This document shows, piece after piece, positions 1 through 10,116 of a stretch of DNA of 64,000 nt. The stretch is from Anisakis pegreffii. Taxonomy: Eukaryota; Nematoda; Chromadorea; Rhabditida; Anisakidae. The translations under genes and the position numbers were made by a program. Under the pieces are notes generated by a model. The model was not told the DNA's origin, ran no database searches, and was given only the letters and a program-made list of their open reading frames with translations. Every line of letters begins with the position of its first letter. Position 1 is the first letter of the stretch. The stretch is from assembly GCA_035041965.1 (NCBI GenBank), contig JAPYMA010001508.1:1-64000 (forward strand), read 5' to 3'.

Positions 1-827
1 ATGCTAGAATTTTTGGCGTATTGTCCGATAATTGTCCATGGTGGATGTCGAAGGATTTGCAAACTGATTGTATGAGATTTGCATGTTCAAAACGTTTCTA
101 CAAAATTTGTGTATTTTTCCTTGTTGATTTTGTTATCGAGTATTTCTATGATCGCGCATTGTCAGTTCTCCAATTAGGAAGTTTTAGTTTCAACGTGAAA
201 ACTTTCGAATATTATGCAATCGTTTTACGCTGTTTTAAGCATTCTTTTTCCTATTCATCATCTAAAAAATCGCGTGTAAGTTCATTTTGAGACGAGTTGA
301 TAGAAAATGTTCCCATTTAGGTCAACAAAAATCACTTTAAGGTAGATGAAGAATAGACGCATTTAGCTAAGAAGTTGGGATTGTAATCAAACATTCTCCT
401 GCTTATCATTTAGAGTTTTGATGAGTGAAATGATGATGAAAACAAGACTAGAGAATGATGCACATTTTCAGCGGATCAAGAAATATGACAAAGGAATATC
501 ACAGAAAATCACACAGCAAGTACCACAATAATGGAACAATTAGATATTCAAAGAACATCATGAAAATGCAGATGATGTGAATGAATAATAATCGAATTAA
601 TGAAGATAAATCAAAAAATAAGGACTTGACTTCAGAAACTCACATTTTACTTTTAAAAAATCGCCTCGATTGCGGTGTTGTTGCTGCTGTTCCTCTTCTC
701 TCTTCTTGATATCCAAAAAAATTTTTATTTGTCGAATCTGAAGTTTAAGAAATTATGCTAGGTGAAAATAGGGTAACAATCGAAACAACGTTAACGAAAA
801 TAGCACGACGATAGCAACGAATTAGCA
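1..827. other. Intergenic, no gene seen
   Basis: AT-rich sequence with no exon flanked by plausible splice sites. Short open frames exist on both strands but have no protein-like composition. The right edge meets the ~780 bp duplication. Confidence 0.5.
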
Positions 828-2388
828 CTGAGGTGTGGTTAACACCTGAACGCTTAATTACTGAAATTGAACAGGTTAATATGGGTAATGAACGACACAT
901 AGCATGAATTATTTCACAAATTAAGAAGTTCAATCAACTTCAGCAGTTTTCCTGTCTTCCTACAGTGCTGAACTCAAAATTTCGTTACTGCGGTGAGAGA
1001 ATTTCAGGTTGAAGTGAACATGCAAACATACCGGGGAATATGTTCAAAGCGTGGATGAAACATTCCTATAATACACGCACAGATTGAAATTATCAAAGAA
1101 TCAATGTGAAAATATCTTCATGACGGATAGTCCTATCAAAATTTCAGAATTAATTGTCATTAAGTTTCGAGAATGTTTGCGATGGTATTTTCGTATTAGT
1201 AACGAAAGCATCAACAGCTTAGCAAACATGATGCCACCTCTGAGAAATCATAACAACACAAAAAAAACAATGTGTCGGTCTTTTGAACTCACGCATCAAC
1301 ATGCATTGAAATGATAAGGTTAGGGTGTGAGAGTCCATTTCAATCAATCGATTCTGAAGCATGCTATGCCTCTGCTTACTGCATCTATTGTTTTGACGTA
1401 ATGCATGTGTTTATTGTGCACCTATTGTGTTGCATTGGTCAAGCAACATTGAATATCAAAACATGCATGATGGAGTGCAGCCAATGATACTCCTCACATC
1501 ATGAAAGTGAATCGTTTTTGTGCTCGTTAATTGGTGGTAATTGTACAAGTCTCATGGCATTTTTCTTGATCAAATGCATGCTTCATTGAGAAAGTAATGA
1601 AGACGCTCTGAGGTGTGGTTAGCACCTGAACGCTTAATTACTGAAATGAAATTGAAATTGAACAAATTAAGATGAATAATAGAAGTATTCCAGAAATGTA
1701 AAAGGTTAATTATTGGCCTTAACTGTTTTCCCGTTTTCCTACAGTGTGAAACTCAACGTTTCCTTACTATGGTCGAAGAATTTCACGTTGGAGTGAGCAT
1801 TAATACGTTCAATACAATATGTTCAAAGCAAGTATAAAATTTTCCTGTAATAAATGCACGGATATTAGAGGATCAATGTAAAAATAATTTCCTGGCGAAT
1901 AGTCCTATCTAAATTCCAGTATTAATTGTCATTATGCTTCGAAAATGTTCCGGATAGTTCTTTGTATTAACAACGAAAACAGCAAGATTGATGACACTTT
2001 GAGGAATCGCAGTAACAAAAAAAAAACCGATGTTTTGGTCAGTTGTACTCTCGCATCAACACGCATTGAAATGATGCAATAATGATGCGAGAGTTGATTT
2101 CAATTGATTGATTGATGACAGAGAAACGAATTACACACTGATTAGTTGACTTGTCGTTGGTGAAAATGTTATTACTTACTGCAACTATTGTTGTCACATA
2201 ATGCACGTATGTATTGTACATTGTTCAAGCAAAATTGAATTTCAATACATAGATGGAGTTCATCCAGTAATACTCCTCACATTTTTAAGTGAATTGTTAC
2301 TGTGCTAATGAAATGCTAGTAAATCCGTAGTTCTGATGGCACTTTTCTTGTTCAAATGCATGTTTCATTAAAAAAGTCAACGCCATGG
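828..2388. repeat. Diverged ~780 bp tandem duplication (two copies)
   Basis: Two head-to-tail copies, about 828-1607 and 1608-2388. Each begins with CTGAGGTGTGGTTA/GCACCTGAACG-type sequence. Both then share in the same order a TTCCTACAGTG block, an AATATGTTCAAAGC block, a TAGTCCTATC block, an ATTAATTGTCATTA block and a terminal CAAATGCATG block (1571 and 2353, offset 782). The copies differ by many substitutions and small indels, so the duplication is old. Neither copy has a conserved reading frame, so it is probably non-coding. Confidence 0.8.
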
Positions 2389-4572
2389 AGATGGTGATCA
2401 CCGCCATGAATATCTTTGACTGTCACCAACAAATTTCTATCCGAAAAACAACTCAAGCGGCTGAATCACCAGCAGTCATTAAACATTGAGCATAGCACAT
2501 CGTTCATCACCTGCATCGCAAATTCATTACGGTTTCGAGATATTACTTACGAAATCTTTAAAGGTGCACTTTGTTGAATTAAGCCAAATCAATGAAGTTG
2601 TGAGAATAATTTTTGGAAAATCACACTGAAAAGTATTATAGAACTCACTCCTCCGACTATATTATACATGCGTATTCGCCTTCATTTGGTACCCGCCTTA
2701 ACTTTTTTCATATGTGGTTTATTCTTAAAATTAGGAACCGGGCTTATTTCCCTCTTGAGCATCGATGTATGCTTGAAGAGCTCTCGAAAAATGCGCTCTA
2801 TTCATCAGTGAGGTGGATATAACTAAAGATCACACAACCAGCTAACTGCAGATCAAACTTCACACATCTAATTGCGGTTGATTGACAACATCCTGATTGA
2901 CGACATTGACGATAATTAACATCCAAGAGTTGTTATTGAACCGTATTGGGTGTAATATATGATAATGTGAAAAATATTGCTCAATTCACCGATAATTGGT
3001 AATTGAACCTAAATACCAGCTGTAATAGGAGAATTTTAGTTAATTCATTAAAAATAGTATCTATTTTAATCACACTTCCCACTTCGACATCCCATCGGAT
3101 TTCACATTGCCCACTCATTCAACATGTGATTTCATATTGCCCACAAACTGAATCGTGGCCAATTAAAGAACTTGAATCCACCTAGATAGTGGTTCCCAAC
3201 TTTCCTTCTCTCTCCCTCCCCCCGCATCGCCATAAAAATTTTTGAGGTGTCCTAATACCCTTGCACCCTTCACAACATCCACTCTTTATTTCTCATCCAC
3301 AGCAGTGAGTGTCTACATCATTGCATTGAAATATGTTGTGGATTTGATTAAGAGTGATTACCAGTTCTACTCCATTTAGCAAGTAATGATGGAAGAATAT
3401 GAGAGGATTGTTTGAGGTCAGTTTGTTCGCTCGAATCTTTCAAAATTCCTCGAAAAAAAGTTTATTTCGTCACTTTTTAGCAACAAAAACAATAAGTTAT
3501 GTGGAGACATGCACTTTCTGCCGTAACAACACACTGTAATGCATTGCGAATAACTTAAACTTTTGCTGTTTAGTTCAGCGCACTTCGAATACTCTTGGTG
3601 AACCTTAATCATCAAGAAATCATAAAAATTATGCAAAAAAATTGTAATATTTGGACTTTCTGAAGGTTCTCTGTAAGTTATCAGCATTTGGAAATTAATA
3701 CTTTCAGCTTAGTGAATAACTTCAAATAGGTGGGAGTTATTCTCAATGAAATACTTGGCTAATATATTGTGAGACATGACTTCAGGTATTCATAGGTATT
3801 CATAGGTTTGAAATAAAGTCGGGAATGGTTTCATCTTTGGAATCGTCTCGGTAAGGAGAATAGAGAATACGCAATACTAGCTCTCATTATAAAAACAACA
3901 TAATTTTCGATGAAATGCAGCGCCAACTGCGATGAAAACTTATTCATTCACCATGGAAAACTTCCTTCAACCTTACTGATGAATAATTTTTTTCTTCTCA
4001 AAAGTAGGAAGCGCAATGTGCATAGAGTTGAAATTTTATTTAACATCATTGTTCAATTTTTGAGATATTTCTGATCGATATGTGCTCTGAGAGTGTGAAG
4101 GTCAGCTGAGAAGTTGGCCTGATTAATTGAGTTGGTGGTGAGATGAAGCATTGCAAAATCGTATGCTAACGATATTTTGTACGCTTCAAAATTTAAACAT
4201 TCATCACTATGAAATATTTTATTTGAACATTCATTAATATCACAAAGTATGAAATTATCACAAAGTCTTTCACCCAATGAAGAACTTCAACCGGACATGC
4301 TACATACACCAATTACAATCACGCTACAAAAGTATTCTTCGAAAATTCAAAAGTAATTTCGCGGTTATCCGCAACTAATCACGATTCAGTTGGAATGAAA
4401 CGTCTCAAATTGTACAACAATACACTATACACTTTGTACGACTGGAACAATGAAAAATCTCGATGGAAAAAGTATAATGAAATGTAATTCTTCCAAATAC
4501 AACAATTAATCCCAAAATTCATAAAATCACGATTACCATCCAACAAAACGCTGAATGATACGACTTTAACTG
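2389..4572. other. Intergenic, no convincing gene
   Basis: AT-rich, with a polypyrimidine tract near 3200-3240 (TCTCTCCCTCCCCCC). A minus-strand open frame at 3418-3687 has several cysteines but no supporting splice signals or recognisable family, and is not called. Confidence 0.4.
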
Positions 4573-5317
4573 CTACCACCGTTCGAGATTCTCAGAGTTG
4601 TGACAGTTTTTCTCTGTTTTCACAGATCGATCATCGTTGCTTGCCCGTTCTCCCATTATCATTTTCAGCAATTCACCACGGTAGTCTGCAATAGCAGCGA
4701 TATTTGAAATGGGAATGTTGTCTACGAGGGCAAAATCAATGCCCGTGATAGTGAAAGTTTTTTGCTAACGTTTGAGATCAACTTTAATGATGAGCTTGCT
4801 ATGCCGCAATTCGGATTATTGAACTGTTTAATATCATTCGAAAGTGAACCCAATAGACCAACTGACATTTGAAACGATGACCGATGAGTTTAACGGCCGC
4901 ACAGGTGGCTTTTAACGCCATACGGCACCAAAATTTTTTGGCTTTTCGTGGTTTTTGCAGACATTTGCAAAAGACATCATCGCAGTAATATTGTGAAACC
5001 CGTGTATCCAGATAGCAATCGTCATGGCATCTACAGCATTCGTTCACATAATCTGCAATTAATCACCGAAATATTGCCAAAGAAAATAATCAAGTTTGAT
5101 GATTTGAATGAGGCTACGTCGTGAGGCAAAAAGTGACACATTCTCGCGAATTTATCAAATCGTGGTAAATCAACTAACCAAGCATCAATTCACCACAACT
5201 CCATTTTAGACCATAATATACCATTTTTTTAACTCCTACCACACCACAATACCATTCTGTATCATTCGACGCATCGCATAACCCGACGAAAGTAGTCAGC
5301 AGCAAAATATTAAACAT
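4573..5317 (-). CDS. Secreted phospholipase A2-like protein, 3 exons
   Basis: Minus-strand gene with exons 5317-5179, 5052-4882 and 4685-4573. Phases join cleanly (1 and 1) and encode 140 residues. The first ~16 residues (MFNILLLTTFVGLCDA) form a signal peptide. Residues 50-60 read NECCRCHDDCY, the CC-x-x-H-D-x-C active-site signature of secreted PLA2; H56 and D57 would be the catalytic pair. A following CDDVFCKCL resembles the second conserved segment, where the helix carrying the catalytic-network Asp and paired cysteines sits. The family hydrolyses the sn-2 ester of phospholipids; nematodes carry many divergent secreted members. Only about 10 residues separate the WSCG segment from the CC motif, shorter than the usual calcium-loop spacing, so activity is uncertain. 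The start is supported by an acceptor 12 nt upstream. The donor of exon 2 (GTCATC) is weak; reading through would give a different tail ending at 4799. Confidence 0.78.
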
Positions 5318-5340
5318 TGCTAATTCAATCTGAAAATTGC
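5318..5340 (-). other. Probable spliced-leader trans-splice acceptor for the PLA2-like gene
   Basis: On the minus strand CTGCAATTTTCAG ends at 5330, with 12 nt before the ATG at 5317 and no obvious upstream exon. A strong acceptor a few bases before the start codon is the usual arrangement for SL trans-splicing in nematodes. A 5' UTR cis-intron would look the same. Confidence 0.5.
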
Positions 5341-7308
5341 AGAGAAATTTGGAGTTCTCAGCGAATTCAGTATACATCTATGGCGTTTAAGAAAACAGAT
5401 GAATTTCCGGTTGGATCTAAATTCTTACGTAAATTTTTATCTGAATTAAGTGAAATTCTTTCGTTTGGTTTTGAGGTAATGTCATAATCATCACCAAATC
5501 AACGTTCGAAGTGATTTATCGGAATGAAAAAGTGCTCTTGATTAAGCAAGTATTGATGAAGTATCTCTAGTGACATCCTACAAAATTCATTTTAGGGGGA
5601 AAAACTTCACGAAATCAGATCCGCATCAAGTGTGGAACTGTGAAAATGGGAGAACATCAAAACAACCACATATTAGGACAAAATGACTTCAACAATAGTA
5701 TGGTCACCTGATTAGTTACACGTTGAAATAATCTATCTACGCAGTTCATCAGAGGTTAATTTTGTGCGAAGACGTTTTGGCTTTGATCGCCAAATGTGCA
5801 GCTGGGTGGGTAATATCTTCCTTTCTGTCATTATGCCTGTAGACTACTACCCTAATATCCTCTTCCGAAATCGGCTACCACAAATTTTACATGTATATCA
5901 TGACATATAAAGACCTCGATTTCTTCCCTTCTTTGTTTCCATCAAAACACTTTATCATTCGACGGTGTCATCATTGAGTCGTACAGAACTTCTAAAATAT
6001 ACAGAAATGCATCGGATGTTTGGCCGTAATCTTGTGAAAATTTATCAAAAAACTTCAAAAGCTTCAATTAAATATTAAATTCAAACAATGAAAAGTATCA
6101 ATGCGGTTAATTCAAATTATTCGAAAAAATGCACTGTTTTTGTAACGTTTGGATCCCTCTAATTTTACTTTCGGTATCTTCGTTTCCTTATTCGAATCTT
6201 TCGGATTCAGAGTCTGTCACCTTTTCAGTCGGAATGGTGTCTGATGCTTCTGATATAATGCATGGTTGGACCACTAATGACACTCATAAACTTTCTTCAT
6301 CCACCGTATCCTAATGACTCTCCTCGAATGCTTGATGCTTACGTGTTAATCCATTAAAATAGACACTAGATGACGGCTTTCTCAGTCGGTGTGAAAAGAA
6401 AATTTTATTAGGAACTCATTGATGACTGAAATATAGAATGGTTGATTGCGTTCACAACACGTTCATGATACGATGTCAATTGAATGAATGTGTTTAAGCA
6501 CTCACTGACGAAAGTAATTCCTTTCATTAGGATGGGAATTCGAGTGAATTGAGTGCCTTTTTGCATTGTTTGCAGACGCTTTGAATGTGCTTTCTGCATA
6601 GCAAATAATCAACAGTTAATGGGCTGACGACTGATAGATTTATGGATGGATTGCACATTCTCAAATGAGCTTTTGATGTGCTTTAATCTCATTCAGGACA
6701 ATTCAAAAATTTTTCTGCTTCACCACTAATTTTTCCTGCTTTCTTCCATCAAAACATTTGCGCCTATCGTGTGTCAGACGACGATCTCATTGAAATTGAA
6801 ATCCTTATCTTGATCCGTCATAAAAATTTGCCATCATTAGCAGATCGATCGTCCCGTCCCGATGGCTGATCTGTCGATAAATTTTTGATAAGAGCAAGAC
6901 TTCTCTTATGGCTAGCTGCACACAAGAATCATAGATCGGTCTCATTAAGATTCAATTCAATATCTTCTCGAAGTAGACATACGTTTCTGTTTATCAGACC
7001 ATCGTCAGCCACAATTTCACGAGTGAAATCACTATTTTTCATTCGCGAGTCGGCGTTTTACGATGCAGAATCCCAAGAGAAAGCATGTTAAGTGGCAAAT
7101 TGCTGAATTTGTTGTGTAACCATGGGCTAATAAGATTATTTGCATTGACCATACGCTGACGCAAAAAAACTCATTATCTTTTTTATTGCTTTATTTACAC
7201 ATCCATGAAACCAAACATTAATGATCATATAACTGTTTAAAGTGGCTTGAAGATTCGAATATTATTCCCGGAATTTTTTGATAACAACCTGAATGAATTA
7301 ATCCTTAC
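5341..7308. other. Intergenic, no convincing gene
   Basis: AT-rich. A plus-strand frame at 6129-6314 starts with a signal-peptide-like stretch, but is isolated, lacks splice or poly(A) support, and has a length expected by chance. Confidence 0.4.
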
Positions 7309-7383
7309 CTCCATTGCAATTCAATAGGAATGAAGGTTTTGCTCCAGCATGATCAAATAGTGAACCCAAATTATCGTTATCAC
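7309..7383 (-). CDS. Candidate internal exon of unknown gene (duplicated nearby)
   Basis: On the minus strand an acceptor (CACATTTTTAG) precedes 75 nt, which end at a consensus donor (GAG|GTAAGG). The exon is open, phase 1 to phase 1, and reads DNDNLGSLFDHAGAKP followed by a leucine/asparagine tail. A related stretch (GSLFEYTAVKP) lies at about 7615-7685 on the same strand in the neighbouring duplicate. Retention of the motif between copies favours a coding origin. No neighbouring exons could be joined and I do not recognise the family. Confidence 0.3.
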
Positions 7384-7960
7384 CTAAAAATGTGAACATC
7401 AAACGCGTAAAAAATTGCCAGTACAATCTAAAGTATCTGAATTATTACAGATACTGCAAACAGCCAGTCCAATTCAACTGCAATAATCGTTAGACAATCT
7501 GCTCTGTAGCGAGAGCAAAAAAATTAGCATAGCTTCAAGAAACGACTTATTATCAAAGTTCTTAATAATTGTGGGAGTGAGAAGGTTTGCCGCAGCGGCT
7601 CCAATGAAATTTCCCTTACATTCAACAAAATTCAATTGCAATAAAGGTTTCACTGCAGTATACTCAAACAGTGAGCCCAAAATATCACCTTAAAATGTGA
7701 ACAGAAAACAAGTAAAAAACTGTGAAGTATCTGGATTGTCAGTACAATTTACTAGTAATTGTCAATACAACTTACTAGTAATTGTCAGTACAATTTACTA
7801 GTAATTGTCAATACAACTTACTAGTAATCGTCAGTACAATAGTTGCTCGTACAATCCGAAGTGAGAGCAATAATTTAGCAGATCTTCAAAAACGACTCAT
7901 TATTGAGGTTCATAATAATTCTATGATTGAGAAGATTTGCTAAAGCATGCGTGAAAGGCT
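7314..7960. repeat. Local duplication of a ~300 bp block
   Basis: The segment 7314-7610 recurs in diverged form to about 7960. Shared words in order include ATGTGAACA, GTAAAAAA, AAGTATCTG, GAGAGCAA-AAATTAGCA, CTTCAA-AAACGACT and a TTCTTAATAATT/TTCATAATAATT block. The right-hand copy contains the 23 bp minisatellite and its outer part lacks the exon-like motif. Confidence 0.6.
7736..7840 (+). repeat. 23 bp minisatellite with 46 bp higher-order alternation
   Basis: Four tandem 23-mers of the form TTGTCARTACAAYTTACTAG+TAA, plus a partial fifth. Copies alternate strictly between TTGTCAGTACAATTT and TTGTCAATACAACTT variants. The true unit of the last amplification was therefore 46 bp. Confidence 0.85.
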
Positions 7961-9162
7961 CGTGATCAAAAGGGTCAAAAGGGCAATTTCTCGTTCAATT
8001 TCAAAAATCCTGAATATATATTTCGCCGTAGGCGATTGAAACTTCATCACACGAATGCAGAACAATGTTGTTACTTTATTCTCTACTAAGAATGAATTCT
8101 CTGGACGATTTGCATGACTGAAACGAACGAGGAATAGAGAACCGTAAAGGCAAATAAAGTGCTCGAAAAGGCTTCCAAATGAAACGTAAATGGTCTTGCT
8201 GAGAGTTGTTTAGTTTTAAGGTTCTTTTAAATTCAAGTTGAATGCTTAGTTTTTTTCGATAATTGCCACGTGAACTTTGCTTTCTCGGTTACGGATGGCA
8301 ATGACCGATATTATAAATAGTAGCAACTAATTCATTTATGTCGAAAGTGGATAACTCGAATGATTGCGATTTTCTTTCGCTATTTCATTTGATCCTAATC
8401 GTATTTTCTCATGCGCAATTAATTCTATGACATTTTTTTTGAGTACCAAAAGAGGTGTGTGAACATTCTCTTGGTGAGTTTGCGTTACGATTGTTGGACA
8501 ATATAACGTTTTATCGACCTTTTTTAAAAGGAATTTGCTACTTCACGCAGCAGTTAATTGAGTATTTGGCAAACGTGCTTGATTTCATTCATTTTCTTCA
8601 TCGAACTTACTTTGTACCCGAAAACAGAGAGCTTAGCGATTTTTCGAGCTCGGCGAGTGTTTTGTTGTTCATAAATAAATGTATCAATCGAAACTTCTGT
8701 TCAGAACATTAGTTTCGACATAAACAGCAACTGACATGAGTATTTATCACACATCGACGAATTTCTGACTTGTTCCAGTACAACAGGAATATTTCGTTGT
8801 TCGCTGAGAATGAAAGAGCTAAAAACTAGTGAAAATTTGTTTCAGCAACTTCCTTGTTCTTGCCATCATATTCCAGTCTCTATGATAACAATAGAACAAC
8901 TGCATAAAACGTTAAGCATTGTGAACTCGATAGCGAATCAATGAGGCTATGAATAGCTCTTATTTGTTTCTGCGAAGTCAAGCGTGCATTGCACATCGTT
9001 AATAATAAGCCACAGTGCAGTACATCGCTTATTAACGGTGGCAGTGTAGCGTGCAGCAGGTTTCTATGGATTGTTGAACTAACGATAATCAAATAATGAT
9101 ACCTAATAATGACAGACATCTCTCACCGTTGCGTGTTTTACGAGTGAAGTTGATAGATTCAG
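7961..9162. other. Intergenic or intronic, no firm gene
   Basis: AT-rich. Possible exons such as the frame at 8455-8712 (+) lack good splice context. If the exon at 9163 is real, its upstream exons should lie here or further left, but none was convincing. Confidence 0.35.
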
Positions 9163-9303
9163 GTTGTGGTATTTAATGATGCGGAAACTTTTGGTGCATC
9201 CGTATCCAACGATGAGGATGATGATGCCAAATACAATATAATTCTAACCCTTGTAAAATACCACATCGCGGCCGATGGAGTGCTTGAACGTGATGGCCAG
9301 TAA
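9163..9303 (+). CDS. Candidate terminal exon, unknown protein
   Basis: The acceptor GATAGATTCAG is followed by 46 open codons and TAA. The translation (VVVFNDAETFGASVSNDED... ending AADGVLERDGQ) has an acidic cluster and even amino-acid use, unlike random frames here. It looks like a 3' terminal exon. I found no partner exon and recognise no family, so it could be a pseudogene remnant or chance. Confidence 0.35.
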   Translation, partial: VVVFNDAETFGASVSNDEDDDAKYNIILTLVKYHIAADGVLERDGQ

Positions 9304-9959
9304 TGGTCCTGAGTTGTTCCTCTCTGCTAAGTCACGCTTTCGTTGGTAAAATAAGCCACTAAGACACGAAAACTTTACGGTCTAGATTTACTTCCAGGAA
9401 AAATTCCAAATCGACAATATTGAAACTGAACGGGATCTTACTTCATCCATGTTTATCTTCCTTGCTAAATCATCTTCTTCTACTCATTACGTGGGTCATT
9501 CCTTAATCTGCATTATTACGATCATATCATAGCGATTATAACAACATCATTATTCCTATTATTAATATCTTTATTATCAATGCCACTACTATCATTCTAT
9601 CGTTACTGACTAATAGAAAATGAGTATTTCAGTACTTTGTAACAGATGTCATTCGTATTTAGGACATGGAATGAGTACCTTTGAATCGTTTTGATTGATA
9701 ATAGAGCAAAAATGTTCTCGATACACAGTTACGAATAATGAAGTGCGGATTTGAATATGATTAATAGTAAGTTGAATAAAGAATGTCCAACATTGATTAA
9801 ATATTGAATAAAGTACTGACGATAAATAAACAATATTGAACATTGATTAAAAAAGCGACGATGCATGTTAATAAGTTAGTTTTTGACATATCTCAACCGT
9901 TTGTCTCTTTTTAGAAACATTTGAAATTCAATGAACTTGTACCATTCACAAACACTTAC

Positions 9960-10116
9960 CCAATGTTTTCGTGGTTTTACGACTTGGAGTTGATTCAGAA
10001 TTGAATGAAATGCTTGCAAACATTCAATGTAAACTATAATGAAGTGACCCAAAGATTTATGTGGCTCCCAAGAGGAATTCGGCATGTTCTGCGATCGAAA
10101 TTGGATGAAAACGTTT
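9960..10116 (-). CDS. Candidate internal exon, unknown protein
   Basis: On the minus strand GCACATTCAG precedes an open 157 nt exon that ends in CATTGG|GTAAGTG, a near-perfect donor. The encoded segment begins NVFIQFRSQNMPNSSWEPH and ends VVKPRKHW. A second minus-strand frame further left ends in TCAAAG|GTACTC near 9682 and could be the next exon. No family is recognised. Confidence 0.28.

Noticed and set aside
6129..6314. 61-codon secreted-looking frame
   Set aside because: It is isolated and of chance length, with no acceptor before the ATG and no poly(A) signal.
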